This document shows positions 7,207-9,576 of a stretch of DNA of 9,576 bases, piece by piece. The notes beneath the pieces were generated by a model that saw nothing but the letters and a program-made list of their open reading frames with translations, made no database searches and had not been told where the DNA came from. Numbering within the stretch: position 1 is the stretch's first letter; each line of letters begins with the position of its first letter. A program made the translations under genes and the position numbers. Source of the stretch: Gammaproteobacteria bacterium. Its GTDB lineage: Bacteria > Pseudomonadota > Gammaproteobacteria > J113. The DNA lies in assembly GCA_003694425.1 (NCBI GenBank), contig RFJX01000235.1, positions 1 to 9,576 on the forward strand, read 5' to 3'.

Positions 7207-8103
7207 TCAGACTATCGTGACCGATTCCAGCTCCACCCCTTCGGGCACCCAGGTGCCGTGAGAGGAGAGATCGGTGAGGCGGATCTGCCCCCCCTCCAGC
7301 AGTTCGATGATCAGGTGCAGGCGGGAGATGTCACGCAGGCTGTCATCCAGGATCACGTTGCAGACACTGTCCCTCCCGATGATGTTCTTGCCGGGGCGCA
7401 GCGGCTCTTCCTGACCCTCCGGGAGCAGGAAACAGACCGCCTCACCGCGCCGGCCGATGCCGAACTGATGGCGTGACAGACGCAACGGCAGGTCCTGCTC
7501 GAGGAGCAGTACTACCGCCTCTCCCTTGGGCAGGCGCTGCCACTGTCCCTCCTGCGTGCCGTTGCCTGCGGGGGCCTCGAGGACCTGCGAATCGAACACC
7601 GCGGTCTCGCGAAACCGGGGCTCACCTTCCCTTGCCTGCTCCTGTACACCGTTGGCAGGTACGTGAGCCTGGCGCTTCTGCTGCCTGTAGGCAATCTTGA
7701 TCAGCTCCTGACGGGAGGCCAGATACTGCAGGTACTTGGCGACGGCGACCCGCTTGAGTTCGTCGTAAGGGGTATCCTTGTCGCGCAGGGCGGCCATGAT
7801 CTCGCGCCAGTGGTGGTCCTGCGAGAATAGATGAAGGTCCACCTCTCTCAGTGCCCGGCCTATGCTGCCCGGCTGCTCGAATTCCCGGCTGATCAGGTCA
7901 ATGAACCTCCGCTCCACCGCCTTGATGTCCCTCGCCTCCTGCCGCAATGCCTCCGGCGAGAGTTGTGACACCTCTGCGATCTTGGTTGCGGGAACCTCGG
8001 TCCTGCCCGCAAGGGCGAACTCGAATTCGCCAAGGGAACGGAAGCGCAGGGGGCAGCCTGCGACCTCGAGCGTGAGTTCCCTGGGAAACTGGTGGTCAAG
8101 CAT
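7207..8103 (-). CDS. FHA-domain protein with an unrecognised N-terminal region
   Basis: This 298-residue protein is predicted soluble and cytoplasmic. The C-terminal part (about 235-298) is a forkhead-associated domain, a phosphothreonine-binding module. GRDSVCNVILDD (from G243) is followed by ISRLHLIIE (S260, H263) and LTDLSSHGTWV (280-286). The usual SSNGT is SSHGT here, so H282 replaces the conserved Asn. The N-terminal 180 residues are not a family I can name. They contain LTLEVAGCPLRFRSLGEFEF, then helical segments with DLHLFSQDHHWREIMAALR and RVAVAKYLQYLASRQELIK. A glutamine/glutamate-rich linker follows (about 141-190). The ATG at 8103 is preferred over 8202 because AGGG lies just upstream and the longer version adds low-complexity sequence. 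It lies downstream of the SulP gene on the same strand, 193 bp away. Confidence 0.82.
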   Translation of the reverse strand: MLDHQFPRELTLEVAGCPLRFRSLGEFEFALAGRTEVPATKIAEVSQLSPEALRQEARDIKAVERRFIDLISREFEQPGSIGRALREVDLHLFSQDHHWREIMAALRDKDTPYDELKRVAVAKYLQYLASRQELIKIAYRQQKRQAHVPANGVQEQAREGEPRFRETAVFDSQVLEAPAGNGTQEGQWQRLPKGEAVVLLLEQDLPLRLSRHQFGIGRRGEAVCFLLPEGQEEPLRPGKNIIGRDSVCNVILDDSLRDISRLHLIIELLEGGQIRLTDLSSHGTWVPEGVELESVTIV

Positions 8104-8296
8104 CGGCCCTGATCCCGCTTTGCATGGTAGGGGTCTGACAGCCCGATCGGGCTGCGCCGCCCGCGGGGTGCCCGGCTGCCCTCCTCCAGGGGCATCCGGC
8201 ATCGCCGCGGAAACGACCTGTCGTTCGATTATCGGCCAAAAGCCGGTGAGGCGAAAGCGCCGCTGGTGTGACCCACCTCACAAAGGCGCAGGCTGC
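8104..8296. other. Spacer between the SulP and FHA genes with several hairpins
   Basis: Minus-strand transcription crosses this 193-bp spacer. GTGAGG (8246-8251) can pair with CCTCAC (8276-8281), enclosing smaller stems. The tight CGGC/GCCG hairpin (8233-8245) lies beside it. A terminator after SulP is plausible, but no long T-tract is present. No promoter for the FHA gene is obvious and no coding sequence is supported here. Confidence 0.35.
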
Positions 8297-9576
8297 TCAC
8301 CACTGGGCGAGACGGCGCAGCTCCCTTGCCGACCATCTGAGGTCCTTGCCCAGCGAGCGTCCCAGGGTCTCCAGCAATGCCACGGCCGCCGCCGGCTGCC
8401 TCTGCGCCAGCTCCTCGAGGGCGGCCCGGTCGAATTCGAGCAGCGAGGCATCCCGTACTACCTGGGCGGTAGCGGCCCTGGGCCCGGGTTCCAGCAGGCT
8501 GATCTCGCCGAAGAAACTGCCCGGCCCACACTTGGCCAGCCGCTTGTGGTGATGCTTGCCGGTGGGCAGCAGGATGTCCACCTCGCCGAGGGTCACCACA
8601 TACAGGGCATTTCCCTCGTCCCCGACCCGGAACAGGTTCTCCCCCTGTTTCAGACCGAGTTGACGACATTCCGCGGCCAGCGCCGCGACCTGCTCCGGCG
8701 TCATGTCCCGGCACAGTTCGGTCTGTTCCAGTGGCAGTGGCCTTTCCGGCTCCGGCAGTCTCGCCCCCAGCCCCTCCAGCAGGGCGTCTTCGGCGTATTC
8801 CAGCGCCTCGTCGGTGTCACTGAAGGTCAGTACATTGACCACCGGCCGGCCGGGGCTGATCTTGCGCAGGCTCTTCTGCACCTTGCGGCTCGTGCCCATC
8901 TCCTTGTGTACATTGGTGAACAGAAGCATACCTCCATGCGCCTCGAGGCGGTCCGCCATCTGCCGCAGTATGCGCAATGCAGAGAGGTCCACCTGGCTGA
9001 CCCGCCGGAGATTGAGGATCATCCACTGGCAGCGGTCGAGATCGGGCGAAACCTGCTCGAACAGCTTGTCTGCGGTGGCAAAGAACAGGCTGCCGCGCAG
9101 TTCGTAGATGACGATATCCTCCCCATGCCGCTCCAGCAGTTCGTAGTGCTCACCCGGCCGGACCCGGACCGAGTGCCGGTCGGCGGCCGTGGTCCGGCGA
9201 TGAATCACCGGTGAACGCACCTGTTCGGCCACGAACAGCAACACCGCGATACCGACCCCCAGACCCACCGCTGCCATCAGGTCATAGGCCACGGTCACGC
9301 TGGTCACCAGCAGGGCGATGAGGGCATCGGTCCGGGTCCTGGAACGACGGAGCCATGCCAGGATGTCGCGCTCCACCATGTGGACGGCGACATGGAGGAT
9401 GATCCCTGCCAGCACGCAGATCGGCACCAGGCTCCCGACCGGACCGAACAGCCAGACCAGGAGGGCAAAGGTCAGGCCGGCGAAGGAACCCGCATAGCGG
9501 CGTCCTCCGCTGCGTACCGCAATCATGGTGGCGCCGGTAGTCCCCGCCCCCGCCATCCCTCCCAGCAGTCCGGAAA
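8297..9576 (-). CDS. SulP family anion transporter with STAS and cyclic-nucleotide-binding domains (5' end outside window)
   Basis: The frame stays open through the right edge, so the N-terminal part of the membrane domain is missing and about 425 residues are seen. Numbering from the Met at 9556: the last SulP membrane segments (about 1-115) begin with the family-typical MAGAGTTGATMIAVRSGGRR. A STAS domain (about 137-260) has YELRGSLFFATADKL and LNLRRVSQVDLSAL. A cyclic-nucleotide-binding domain (about 283-390) has LKQGENLFRVGDEGNALYVV and FFGEISLLEPGPRAATA. The latter keeps the Glu (E351) and Arg (R360) of the phosphate-binding cassette, so ligand binding is plausible. SulP proteins carry sulfate, bicarbonate or other anions across the inner membrane. 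The substrate cannot be read here, although the sulfur genes next door favour sulfate. The third domain suggests gating by cAMP or a similar nucleotide. It is followed on the same strand by the FHA protein. Confidence 0.9.
   Translation of the reverse strand, partial: SGLLGGMAGAGTTGATMIAVRSGGRRYAGSFAGLTFALLVWLFGPVGSLVPICVLAGIILHVAVHMVERDILAWLRRSRTRTDALIALLVTSVTVAYDLMAAVGLGVGIAVLLFVAEQVRSPVIHRRTTAADRHSVRVRPGEHYELLERHGEDIVIYELRGSLFFATADKLFEQVSPDLDRCQWMILNLRRVSQVDLSALRILRQMADRLEAHGGMLLFTNVHKEMGTSRKVQKSLRKISPGRPVVNVLTFSDTDEALEYAEDALLEGLGARLPEPERPLPLEQTELCRDMTPEQVAALAAECRQLGLKQGENLFRVGDEGNALYVVTLGEVDILLPTGKHHHKRLAKCGPGSFFGEISLLEPGPRAATAQVVRDASLLEFDRAALEELAQRQPAAAVALLETLGRSLGKDLRWSARELRRLAQW

Noticed and set aside
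8246..8281. Cloverleaf-like arrangement of short stems resembling a tRNA
   Set aside because: It is only 36 bases, with no T-arm or anticodon-arm consensus. It is better seen as hairpins between two genes.
7862..9214. Plus-strand open frame of 450 codons opposite the FHA and SulP genes
   Set aside because: It crosses two recognisable genes and their spacer, with low-complexity composition. It is a GC-bias artefact.

Overview
This GC-rich window (apart from two short AT-rich operators) looks like chromosomal DNA of a gammaproteobacterium, plausibly a Chromatiales/Ectothiorhodospiraceae-type sulfur organism. The assignment is an inference. It rests on a CysB that aligns along its whole length with the enterobacterial protein, an iron-sulfur CysH, the TauE and SulP transporters, and a COG4664-type TRAP permease. 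No mobile element, integrase, tRNA, rRNA or CRISPR array was seen.

Left part (1-3911). The C-terminal end of a TRAP large permease runs off the left edge and meets, tail to tail with a 2-bp gap, a BepA/LoiP-like M48 metalloprotease with TPRs and a Tat-type lipoprotein signal. Divergent from the protease is a two-module protein of unknown function, which converges on a small FmdB-like zinc-ribbon-related gene. A short YdcH/DUF465-like coiled-coil gene follows and ends in a large hairpin.

Middle part (3912-7206): a sulfur-assimilation regulon. A TauE/SafE-family permease and cysB are divergent across about 100 bp of AT-rich DNA. cysH, encoding a [4Fe-4S] APS-type reductase, and a CXXC thioredoxin-like gene form a translationally coupled pair (TGATG overlap). 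The upstream regions of the permease and of cysH share a nearly identical block of about 31 bp (26 of 31 aligned columns). In both it abuts a -35 of TTTATA placed exactly 17 bp from a good -10. This is the layout expected of a CysB-activated promoter. In the cysB-permease region the block lies just downstream of a predicted cysB promoter, so one site could activate the permease and repress cysB. A perfect palindrome abuts the cysB start codon.

Right part (7207-9576). A SulP anion transporter with STAS and cyclic-nucleotide-binding domains (5' end beyond the window) is followed on the same strand by a protein with an unrecognised N-terminal region and a C-terminal FHA domain.

Read together, the middle and right parts suggest sulfate or sulfite transport (TauE, perhaps SulP), reduction (CysH plus a likely dedicated redox partner) and control (CysB). 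The most checkable new points are the paired operators, the CysH partner and the SulP/FHA pair. No wholly novel system was proven.
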